Made by a program: the position numbers and the translations under genes. From Blastomussa wellsi (lineage: Eukaryota > Cnidaria > Anthozoa > Scleractinia > Plerogyridae), in contig OX393566.1 of the NCBI GenBank assembly GCA_947652115.1, forward strand, positions 21,742,257 through 21,806,256: a stretch of DNA of 64,000 nucleotides. Direction: 5' to 3'. How positions within the stretch are numbered: the stretch's first letter is position 1; every line of letters begins with the position of its first letter. The notes under the pieces are model-generated. The model was not told where the DNA came from and did not search any database. It saw only the letters and a program-made list of their open reading frames with translations. Shown piece by piece: positions 42,701 to 54,700 of the stretch.

Positions 42701-45700
42701 TTTCGCAAGGGCTCTGAGGCCTCTCTCAAGTCTTTGGCGTCGGCTGCTGGGGTCTGGGTGCCGTCCGTTATTAGAAGGGCAATCTTTGGCACGCCCGTTC
42801 TGGCTTCAGAGAAGATCTCAGCGGCCGCTAAACCCAGCGCTTTGTCGATTCGTGTCAGCCCTCTCTCGAAAGGTAGAGCATCCACAGCCCTCCCGAACTC
42901 CTCCGGGGTGGCATACTGGCCGAATCGAGCCTGTACTGAAGCCGAGTTACTGTACAGAACCATGGCTGCTTGACTCTGGTCTGGTGCTAGGCCGAAACTC
43001 TTCGCTACTGCCTTGACAAAGTTCTTCTGTTTCACGTAGTTCCTTCTCCCAATGCTGCCCGAAGAATCGAGGATAAATGCCACGTCCACAGGAGAGCTAC
43101 ATGGCGGTGGTGCTAATGAGACAGAAATTCAAGGCAGTTAGTGTCAGCTCTACTTTCTGGAGACTCAGCAAAGCTCGTTCTCTTCCCAGCCCTTATACAA
43201 AAAGTTCAAGACCTTTTCATGAGCTCTTTCTTTCAAGCCGGACAAGCTAACGCGCCCAAAAGCCACACAGATCTATCTACACACGGAAAGGAACAACACA
43301 TTCGGCTTTAAATCATGGGATATTATGGCTTCTCTGGCACTCAGTCAAGTCGTAGAAGGCGGCGGCAGGCGCCTCTTAATTGTTGGACACTAGTTTGTGG
43401 CGGGAAATTAACTTGGCGGGCTAGCTTACAAGGAGAAAATCCCAGCATCCCTATCTAGCTAGACCTGTTTTGAAAAAGCCAAAGCAAGGCCACAAAGCCA
43501 CACCAGACTTTGAGCGACACTCACCAGCCAGTTCGCAGGCCCTGCTGGTTAGGTTGGAAATTTTCAGAAGCAGGTCTTGGAAGTCACTGGCCACCACAAC
43601 GTCGTCGTCAGACTCCGTTACCAGTCGTAGTTGATCTGCGTCAACACCACTGCCAACGCCCACGGCTAGAACACGAACGCCTGCCTTTCGCAAGGGCTCT
43701 GAGGCCTCTCTCAAGTCTTTGGCGTCGGCTGCTGGGGTCTGGGTGCCGTCCGTTATTAGAAGGGCAATCTTTGGCACGCCCGTTCTGGCTTCAGAGAAGA
43801 TCTCAGCGGCCGCTAAATCCAGCGCTTTGTCGATTCGTGTCAGGCCTCTCTCGTAAGGTAGAGCATCCACAGCCCTCCCGAACTCCTCCGGGGTGGCATA
43901 CTGGCCGAATCGAGCCTGTACTGAAGCCGAGTTACTGTACAGAACCATGGCTGCTTGACTCTGGTCTGGTGCTAGGCCGAAACTCTTCGCTACTGCCTTG
44001 ACAAAGTTCTTCTGTTTCACGTAGTTCCTTCTCCCAATGCTGCCCGAAGAATCGAGGATAAATGCCACGTCCACAGGAGAGTTACATGGCGGTGGTGCTA
44101 ATGAGACAGAAATTCAAGGCAGTTAGTGTCAGCGCTACGTTTCTGGAGACTCAGCAAAGCTCGTTCTCTTCCCAGCCCTTATACAAAAAGTTCAAGACCT
44201 TTTCATGAGCTCTTTCTTTCAAGCCGGACAAGCGAACGCGCCCAAAAGCCACACAGATCTATCTACACACGGAAAGGAACAACACATTCGGCTTTAAATC
44301 ATGGGATATTATGGCTTCTCTGGCACTCAGTCAAGTCGTAGAAGGCGGCGGCAGGCGCCTCTTAATTGTTGGACACTAGTTTGTGGCGGGAAATTAACTT
44401 GGCGGGCTAGCTTACAAGGAGAAAATCCCAGCATCCCTATCTAGCTAGACCTGTTTTGAAAAAGCCAAAGCAAGGCCACAAAGCCACACCAGACTTTGAG
44501 CGACACTCACCAGCCAGTTCGCAGGCCCTGCTGGTTAGGTTGGAAATTTTCAGAAGCAGGTCTTGGAAGTCACTGGCCACCACAACGTCGTCGTCAGACT
44601 CCGTTACCAGTCGTAGTTGATCTGCGTCAACACCACTGCCAACGCCCACGGCTAGAACACGAACGCCTGCCTTTCGCAAGGGCTCTGAGGCCTCTCTCAA
44701 GTCTTTGGCGTCGGCTGCTGGGGTCTGGGTGCCGTCCGTTATTAGAAGGGCAATCTTTGGCACGCCCGTTCTGGCTTCAGAGAAGATCTCAGCGGCCGCT
44801 AAATCCAGCGCTTTGTCGATTCGTGTCAGGCCTCTCTCGTAAGGTAGAGCATCCACAGCCCTCCCGAACTCCTTCGGGGTGGCATACTGGCCGAATCGAG
44901 CCTGTACTGAAGCCGAGTTACTGTACAGAACCATGGCTGCTTGACTCTGGTCTGGTGCTAGGCCGAAACTCTTCGCTACTGCCTTGACAAAGTTCTTCTG
45001 TTTCACGTAGTTCCTTCTCCCAATGCTGCCCGAAGAATCGAGGATAAATGCCACGTCCACAGGAGAGCTACATGGCGGTGGTGCTAATGAGACAGAAATT
45101 CAAGGCAGTTAGTGTCAGCTCTACTTTCTGGAGACTCAGCAAAGCTCGTTCTCTTCCCAGCCCTTATACAAAAAGTTCAAGACCTTTTCATGAGCTCTTT
45201 CTTTCAAGCCGGACAAGCTAACGCGCCCAAAAGCCACACAGATCTATCTACACACGGAAAGGAACAACACATTCGGCTTTAAATCATGGGATATTATGGC
45301 TTCTCTGGCACTCAGTCAAGTCGTAGAAGGCGGCGGCAGGCGCCTCTTAATTGTTGGACACTAGTTTGTGGCGGGAAATTAACTTGGCGGGCTAGCTTAC
45401 AAGGAGAAAATCCCAGCATCCCTATCTAGCTAGACCTGTTTTGAAAAAGCCAAAGCAAGGCCACAAAGCCACACCAGACTTTGAGCGACACTCACCAGCC
45501 AGTTCGCAGGCCCTGCTGGTTAGGTTGGAAATTTTCAGAAGCAGGTCTTGGAAGTCACTGGCCACCACAACGTGGTCGTCAGACTCCGTTACCAGTCGTA
45601 GTTGATCTGCGTCAACACCACTGCCAACGCCCACGGCTAGAACACGAACGCCTGCCTTTCGCAAGGGCTCTGAGGCCTCTCTCAAGTCTTTGGCGTCGGC

Positions 45701-48700
45701 TGCTGGGGTCTGGGTGCCGTCCGTTATTAGAAGGGCAATCTTTGGCACGCCCGTTCTGGCTTCAGAGAAGATCTCAGCGGCCGCTAAACCCAGCGCTTTG
45801 TCGATTCGTGTCAGCCCTCTCTCGTAAGGTAGAGCATCCACAGCCCTCCCGAACTCCTCCGGGGTGGCATACTGGCCGAATCGAGCCTGTACTGAAGCCG
45901 AGTTACTGTACAGAACCATGGCTGCTTGACTCTGGTCTGGTGCTAGGCCGAAACTCTTCGCTACTGCCTTGACAAAGTTCTTCTGTTTCACGTAGTTCCT
46001 TCTCCCAATGCTGCCCGAAGAATCGAGGATAAATGCCACGTCCACAGGAGAGCTACATGGCGGTGGTGCTAATGAGACAGAAATTCAAGGCAGTTAGTGT
46101 CAGCTCTACTTTCTGGAGACTCAGCAAAGCTCGTTCTCTTCCCAGCCCTTATACAAAAAGTTCAAGACCTTTTCATGAGCTCTTTCTTTCAAGCCGGACA
46201 AGCTAACGCGCCCAAAAGCCACACAGATCTATCTACACACGGAAAGGAACAACACATTCGGCTTTAAATCATGGGATATTATGGCTTCTCTGGCACTCAG
46301 TCAAGTCGTAGAAGGCGGCGGCAGGCGCCTCTTAATTGTTGGACACTAGTTTGTGGCGGGAAATTAACTTGGCGGGCTAGCTTACAAGGAGAAAATCCCA
46401 GCATCCCTATCTAGCTAGACCTGTTTTGAAAAAGCCAAAGCAAGGCCACAAAGCCACACCAGACTTTGAGCGACACTCACCAGCCAGTTCGCAGGCCCTG
46501 CTGGTTAGGTTGGAAATTTTCAGAAGCAGGTCTTGGAAGTCACTGGCCACCACAACGTCGTCGTCAGACTCCGTTACCAGTCGTAGTTGATCTGCGTCAA
46601 CACCACTGCCAACGCCCACGGCTAGAACACGAACGCCTGCCTTTCGCAAGGGCTCTGAGGCCTCTCTCAAGTCTTTGGCGTCGGCTGCTGGGGTCTGGGT
46701 GCCGTCCGTTATTAGAAGGGCAATCTTTGGCACGCCCGTTCTGGCTTCAGAGAAGATCTCAGCGGCCGCTAAATCCAGCGCTTTGTCGATTCGTGTCAGG
46801 CCTCTCTCGTAAGGTAGAGCATCCACAGCCCTCCCGAACTCCTCCGGGGTGGCATACTGGCCGAATCGAGCCTGTACTGAAGCCGAGTTACTGTACAGAA
46901 CCATGGCTGCTTGACTCTGGTCTGGTGCTAGGCCGAAACTCTTCGCTACTGCCTTGACAAAGTTCTTCTGTTTCACGTAGTTCCTTCTCCCAATGCTGCC
47001 CGAAGAATCGAGGATAAATGCCACGTCCACAGGAGAGCTACATGGCGGTGGTGCTAATGAGACAGAAATTCAAGGCAGTTAGTGTCAGCGCTACGTTTCT
47101 GGAGACTCAGCAAAGCTCGTTCTCTTCCCAGCCCTTATACAAAAAGTTCAAGACCTTTTCATGAGCTCTTTCTTTCAAGCCGGACAAGCGAACGCGCCCA
47201 AAAGCCACACAGATCTATCTACACACGGAAAGGAACAACACATTCGGCTTTAAATCATGGGATATTATGGCTTCTCTGGCACTCAGTCAAGTCGTAGAAG
47301 GCGGCGGCAGGCGCCTCTTAATTGTTGGACACTAGTTTGTGGCGGGAAATTAACTTGGCGGGCTAGCTTACAAGGAGAAAATCCCAGCATCCCTATCTAG
47401 CTAGACCTGTTTTGAAAAAGCCAAAGCAAGGCCACAAAGCCACACCAGACTTTGAGCGACACTCACCAGCCAGTTCGCAGGCCCTGCTGGTTAGGTTGGA
47501 AATTTTCAGAAGCAGGTCTTGGAAGTCAGTGGCCACCACAACGTCGTCGTCAGACTCCGTTACCAGTCGTAGTTGATCTGCGTCAACACCACTGCCAACG
47601 CCCACGGCTAGAACACGAACGCCTGCCTTTCGCAAGGGCTCTGAGGCCTCTCTCAAGTCTTTGGCGTCGGCTGCTGGGGTCTGGGTGCCGTCCGTTATTA
47701 GAAGGGCAATCTTTGGCACGCCCGTTCTGGCTTCAGAGAAGATCTCAGCGGCCGCTAAATCCAGCGCTTTGTCGATTCGTGTCAGGCCTCTCTCGTAAGG
47801 TAGAGCATCCACAGCCCTCCCGAACTCCTCCGGGGTGGCATACTGGCCGAATCGAGCCTGTACTGAAGCCGAGTTACTGTACAGAACCATGGCTGCTTGA
47901 CTCTGGTCTGGTGCTAGGCCGAAACTCTTCGCTACTGCCTTGACAAAGTTCTTCTGTTTCACGTAGTTCCTTCTCCCAATGCTGCCCGAAGAATCGAGGA
48001 TAAATGCCACGTCCACAGGAGAGCTACATGGCGGTGGTGCTAATGAGACAGAAATTCAAGGCAGTTAGTGTCAGCTCTACTTTCTGGAGACTCAGCAAAG
48101 CTCGTTCTCTTCCCAGCCCTTATACAAAAAGTTCAAGACCTTTTCATGAGCTCTTTCTTTCAAGCCGGACAAGCTAACGCGCCCAAAAGCCACACAGATC
48201 TATCTACACACGGAAAGGAACAACACATTCGGCTTTAAATCATGGGATATTATGGCTTCTCTGGCACTCAGTCAAGTCGTAGAAGGCGGCGGCAGGCGCC
48301 TCTTAATTGTTGGACACTAGTTTGTGGCGGAAAGTTAACTTGGCGGGCTAGCTTACAAGGAGAAAATCCCAGCATCCCTATCTAGCTAGACCTGTTTTGA
48401 AAAAGCCAAAGCAAGGCCACAAAGCCACACCAGACTTTGAGCGACACTCACCAGCCAGTTCGCAGGCCCTGCTGGTTAGGTTGGAAATTTTCAGAAGCAG
48501 GTCTTGGAAGTCACTGGCCACCACAACGTCGTCGTCAGACTCCGTTACCAGTCGTAGTTGATCTGCGTCAACACCACTGCCAACGCCCACGGCTAGAACA
48601 CGAACGCCTGCCTTTCGCAAGGGCTCTGAGGCCTCTCTCAAGTCTTTGGCGTCGGCTGCTGGGGTCTGGGTGCCGTCCGTTATTAGAAGGGCAATCTTTG

Positions 48701-51700
48701 GCACGCCCGTTCTGGCTTCAGAGAAGATCTCAGCGGCCGCTAAATCCAGCGCTTTGTCGATTCGTGTCAGGCCTCTCTCGTAAGGTAGAGCATCCACAGC
48801 CCTCCCGAACTCCTCCGGGGTCGCATACTGGCCGAATCGAGCCTGTACTGAAGCCGAGTTACTGTACAGAACCATGGCTGCTTGACTCTGGTCTGGTGCT
48901 AGGCCGAAACTCTTCGCTACTGCCTTGACAAAGTTCTTCTGTTTCACGTAGTTCCTTCTCCCAATGCTGCCCGAAGAATCGAGGATAAATGCCACGTCCA
49001 CAGGAGAGCTACATGGCGGTGGTGCTAATGAGACAGAAATTCAAGGCAGTTAGTGTCAGCTCTACTTTCTGGAGACTCAGCAAAGCTCGTTCTCTTCCCA
49101 GCCCTTATACAAAAAGTTCAAGACCTTTTCATGAGCTCTTTCTTTCAAGCCGGACAAGCTAACGCGCCCAAAAGCCACACAGATCTATCTACACACGGAA
49201 AGGAACAACACATTCGGCTTTAAATCATGGGATATTATTGCTTCTCTGGCACTCAGTCAAGTCGTAGAAGGCGGCGGCAGGCGCCTCTTAATTGTTGGAC
49301 ACTAGTTTGTGGCGGGAAATTAACTTGGCGGGCTAGCTTACAAGGAGAAAATCCCAGCATCCCTATCTAGCTAGACCTGTTTTGAAAAAGCCAAAGCAAG
49401 GCCACAAAGCCACACCAGACTTTGAGCGACACTCACCAGCCAGTTCGCAGGCCCTGCTGGTTAGGTTGGAAATTTTCAGAAGCAGGTCTTGGAAGTCACT
49501 GGCCACCACAACGTCGTCGTCAGACTCCGTTACCAGTCGTAGTTGATCTGCGTCAACACCACTGCCAACGCCCACGGCTAGAACACGAACGCCTGCCTTT
49601 CGCAAGGGCTCTGAGGCCTCTCTCAAGTCTTTGGCGTCGGCTGCTGGGGTCTGGGTGCCGTCCGTTATTAGAAGGGCAATCTTTGGCACGCCCGTTCTGG
49701 CTTCAGAGAAGATCTCAGCGGCCGCTAAATCCAGCGCTATGTCGATTCGTGTCAGGCCTCTCTCGTAAGGTAGAGCATCCACAGCCCTCCCGAACTCCTC
49801 CGGGGTCGCATACTGGCCGAATCGAGCCTGTACTGAAGCCGAGTTACTGTACAGAACCATGGCTGCTTGACTCTGGTCTGGTGCTAGGCCGAAACTCTTC
49901 GCTACTGCCTTGACAAAGTTCTTCTGTTTCACGTAGTTCCTTCTCCCAATGCTGCCCGAAGAATCGAGGATAAATGCCACGTCCACAGGAGAGCTACATG
50001 GCGGTGGTGCTAATGAGACAGAAATTCAAGGCAGTTAGTGTCAGCTCTACTTTCTGGAGACTCAGCAAAGCTCGTTCTCCTCCCAGCCCTTACACAAAAA
50101 GTTCAAGACCTTTTCATGAGCTCTTTCTTTCAAGCCGGACAAGCTAACGCGCCCAAAAGCCACACAGATCTATCTACACACGGAAAGGAACAACACATTC
50201 GGCTTTAAATCATGGGATATTATTGCTTCTCTGGCACTCAGTCAAGTCGTAGAAGGCGGCGGCAGGCGCCTCTTAATTGTTGGACACTAGTTTGTGGCGG
50301 GAAATTAACTTGGCGGGCTAGCTTACAAGGAGAAAATCCCAGCATCCCTATCTAGCTAGACCTTTTTTGAAAAAGCCAAAGCAAGGCCACAAAGCCACAC
50401 CAGACTTTGAGCGACACTCACCAGCCAGTTCGCAGGCCCTGCTGGTTAGGTTGGAAATTTTCAGAAGCAGGTCTTGGAAGTCACTGGCCACCACAACGTC
50501 GTCGTCAGACTCCGTTACCAGTCGTAGTTGATCTGCGTCAACACCACTGCCAACGCCCACGGCTAGAACACGAACGCCTGCCTTTCGCAAGGGCTCTGAG
50601 GCCTCTCTCAAGTCTTTGGCGTCGGCTGCTGGGGTCTGGGTGCCGTCCGTTATTAGAAGGGCAATCTTTGGCACGCCCGTTCTGGCTTCAGAGAAGATCT
50701 CAGCGGCCGCTAAATTCAGCGCTTTGTCGATTCGTGTCAGGCCTCTCTCGTAAGGTAGAGCATCCACAGCCCTCCCGAACTCCTCCGGGGTGGCATACTG
50801 GCCGAATCGAGCCTGTACTGAAGCCGAGTTACTGTACAGAACCATGGCTGCTTGACTCTGGTCTGGTGCTAGGCCGAAACTCTTCGCTACTGCCTTGACA
50901 AAGTTCTTCTGTTTCACGTAGTTCCTTCTCCCAATGCTGCCCGAAGAATCGAGGATAAATGCCACGTCCACAGGAGAGCTACATGGCGGTGGTGCTAATG
51001 AGACAGAAATTCAAGGCAGTTAGTGGCAGTTCTATGTTCTTGAGACATAGGAAAAGTCGTACTCTTCGTAGCACTTACACCAAGAGTTGAAGACCTTTAC
51101 CTTAGAGACAAGCCAGACAAAGTAGCGCGCCCAAAAGCGACACAGATCTATCGACACATTGAGAAGAGGAACGCGATTTTCGACTTTAAATGATGTGATA
51201 TTATCAGTTGTCTGGCAGTGAGTGACGTTATAGAGAACGGCGGTAGGCGCCTCTTTTTTGTTGCACACTAGTTTTTTTAAGGCGCTATTTTTTCTAGTAC
51301 ACTTACCTGCTTCCTCGCAAATCTTGCTACTGACATTTTTTCTATCGATAATTAATTCGTCATAGGAATCAGCCTGCAGAACGTGTTCTTCTTCATCTAC
51401 CATTAACTGCAGTTCGTTTGGGTCAATTTTCGTGCCAACACCAAGAGCCACCACCTTTACCCCAGCCCTCCTTAACGGGCTAGAAGCCATATCTAGAGCT
51501 GCTAAGTCGTCGCTAGAAGCATGTTTACTGTTAGACACAACAAATGCTATTTGAGGGATTCCTGTCCGGCCGTACGGAAACACTTCTCCAATAGCCACGT
51601 CAAAAGCCCTGTCTATTCTGGCTGGGCCTTTTCGATGGGGCATTTTATAGACAGCTCCCTCAAACCGTCTTGTGCTTGACGAATCTCCGAATTGGAAATG

Positions 51701-54700
51701 AACTGATGCTGAATCACTGTACAGGATCACAGCCGCGCGACTGGTGTTGTGCGAGATTCCAAAGCTCCTGGCTATGGATATTATGAGCGACTTCTGTTTC
51801 GCGTAGTTTTCAGTGCTGATCGAGTCTGAAGAATCCAGGATAAAGGCTATGTCGGCCGCGTACTCGCAGGTTGGTTTATCTGTTGGTTCTGTGTGATAAA
51901 ATAAGGAAGATATACTATAATTTATCTAAGAAATGTATTACGGATATTCATATTCTGGATTTTATCTTCTGCGGACATTTTCAATTGGACGTTGCGGCTG
52001 TATTCTTTCAAAAGAGTTGTGGTTACTGCAGTTCTGTAATGTTTCTATTCGTTAATAATAAACTAAATGCTGTGTTATATAAAATTACTGGTCATATAAC
52101 AAGACAGGGGCGGTTTGGTTCTCTTATGTGCTCCCATTGGCGGACGAGACATCATCTCTTCTAACATTCGCCAAAACATTTCCTAGAATGTTAGTTCTGA
52201 GAAGGAGGCCTTCTAGAAGACTGAATGTGCTCTTGGGGACCAGGACGGCGAGCGCATGCTTGAAACTGCTAAACAAACGCAGCGTGATCGCGGAAAGTAA
52301 ATAAAAATGGCACGCGCGGGAGATTTCATATTGTATTTTTCGTGCCAAGGAAACAAGGTGTGTGTGACGAGGCCAGGCAGGGTGGACCTTCCAATGCCGA
52401 GCCGGGTATCGAGCAGATTTTCTGATTGACTCGGTTTCCGGGAAAAATATTACAGACAAATATATGGAAATTTAACTGAGCGTCTTCTATCCCAGCTACA
52501 TCCTACAATCATTTGGCTAGTATCTTAACGTTGCTATTCATAAATTTTGCGAACGCCAGTTTTTTGAAAGTTATTTCCCATTAGATTCTCATACAAACAC
52601 TGTAATTTCTGACCGCTTTGCCTACCCAAGATGGCGTCGAAAACCGTGATAAGGCCTATTGCAATTTCAATACAAATACACAATACAGCATCACCGCTTA
52701 AAAAAGAAAACAGATTTGCTAGCTGCAGTACTTTTTTTCCGTCTAAATCATCCCGTCATTATAGGCAAGATATTCAGGTCAGTCAACACTCGTCCACCAT
52801 TTTGTTCTCAAAATGCGATACAGTAAAAACCCGCGTGTAAGAACCCACACTTTTTACAGTATGGCAAAATAAGTTCTTGTATTTTGGGGTTGTTATTGCC
52901 AATTTAGGCTGAGTAGGTTCTTAATAAAGTTCCTAATTTATATGGGAAGACAAAGCTGTTGATTACCAGAAACAAATAATAAAATTGGGTTTGTTCCTTC
53001 ACTATACAGGATTTATATATTCATAACTGAATTGCCGTAAGTCTAACAGAACTGACTAAACAATGTATATGTAGTACAGTATTAACGGTAAAAGTATCAT
53101 TGAACAAGAGCTGTATATGAAAATGTACTAGAACCCTCATATAAGAACCTGCTTATATTTGCTTGGCTAAAAAGGTTCTTATATTTTGGGGTATTAAAAT
53201 GGCAAATTTCTGCCAGCAGGTTCTTAAACCACTAGGTTCTTACATGCAGGTTTTTTACTGTATATTGAACGGGGCGTGACACAAAAATACAATTGCTGTT
53301 ATCATTAAATGTTAGACAAGGACTCTTGACATCGTATCCCGCAGTCTAAAAACGTTTCATTCAGAACAAGAAATTTGGCCACAAAAAAGTGGAAAATATG
53401 TAAACAATGGACGGCAGAACGCCTCTGCCTGTGTGCTAGCTCATATCGACGCATGCGCACTCAAAATGCCCGCCTGTTCTCGTGGTGATGAATTTCTTAA
53501 CTCTCACTTCCCCTCTTCTCGGGTGGTTTGGGTAGTAGCCCTGGCCGGAGCACTGCGTTGTGTTCTCGGGCAAGACACTTTAATCTCACAATGTCTCTGC
53601 TCCAACCGGAGGGTAAAAACTCAGTTGTTGGGCAATACTTTAAGAATGTTAATGACGTCATAGCAGTTACCATGGCAACACCCTGCCAGTGACAAAAGAC
53701 CTCCAAAATTTCAGTTTTCGATGACCTGCCATTTTTATTTCGTTATTTAAAATTAAAGCTCCCTTAATTCTACATCTTGCCTGCCAATATTAAAAAAATT
53801 ATCTAGTGGAAATTTAATTATATTGAAAAAGGCGTTTTATAAATTGCAAGAAATTCCACTAGATAATTTTTGCCCAAACTTTTCTATTTGAATCAGCGTA
53901 TTGATTGTTAATCGCACGCAAAAAATCAAGGTAGGTCACCGCGTTAATTTTCGAGATAAAAAGAAATGTTTTTCGCACGTTTCATTTCCGGTTTAGCGAA
54001 TTCCAGATGTAGCGCGCGCATCTTTAATGGAATTTGGATCCAAAGCTGACGCGAGCTATGAAAGCGCGCGCGCGCGGCTGAAAACCCTTTCGAGCCTCCT
54101 TAACATTTGAATACATGTACTTCATAAATGCTAGCAGCTGACGGGCCAATATTTTGCATACATATGATAAAATGGCGCTGAAGTCTATTTGTGAGGTTGT
54201 TGTTTTCATTAACATCGACCTAAAATATCCAGCTTTAATTTCCATTTTTCGGAAAATCCAGTCATTAGACTACTGCTACTGCTAACATTTTGGGGCGTCT
54301 TCCGGCAAATGTTTCGCAAGCGCGTTACTTTCGGTAAAACTCCAGCAAACTATATATCGTAAAGGTAATAAAACGAAGAATTCGAATATACTAACATTGA
54401 AATGATTATTCTTTGTTTAGTGCGAGCGAAGCTTCAAACTAAAAACCATATACGTTCCCTTCGGTGAATTATCTTCGCATTATCACGCACAATCAAACAA
54501 ACTGCATCATATCAATAAGCACATTATAGGCTACCAAAGCGTGTCGAGCTTTTAAAAAATTCGAAATAGTTTTACTTTGACGCGTAAACTTCAAAGTTTA
54601 TTTTCTTGGAAACCAATAGGAAGATCCAAAAACTAAAACCCGCCACACTTTGGTAGCCTATAAAGTGCTGATTTATATGGTACACTTTGTTTGGTTGTGC

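Larger units (their letters stand above)
1..51024 (-). repeat. Tandem array of 52 near-identical 985-bp exon+intron units
   Basis: The sequence at position 1 recurs at 986 and every 985 bp thereafter. Units 27, 39, 41, 45 and 48 are 986 bp because of a one-base insertion in the intron upstream (in the transcript) of their exons. Each unit holds one vWA exon (573 nt) and one 412-nt intron. No unit has a frameshift or premature stop. By my comparison 22 units encode exactly the consensus domain, 12 differ only by D94G, 3 carry D94G plus another change, and 15 have other changes. Near-identity stops at about 51024, just past the acceptor of unit 52, and the left edge is open. Higher-order blocks of about six units are visible (see findings). 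Confidence 0.97.

Noticed and set aside
182..50994. Array as 52 separate single-exon (prokaryote-like) genes with GTG starts
   Set aside because: No ATG or ribosome binding site precedes the units. Each lacks its first residues and the first cysteine unless read from the splice acceptor, and all borders fit phase-1 splicing.
1..51024. CRISPR array or non-coding satellite
   Set aside because: Unit size of 985 bp, intact reading frames in all copies and conserved splice signals rule out both.
52124..52459. 111-residue minus-strand open frame in the large intron
   Set aside because: No domain, no splice-site context matching the vWA gene, and composition like the surrounding intron.
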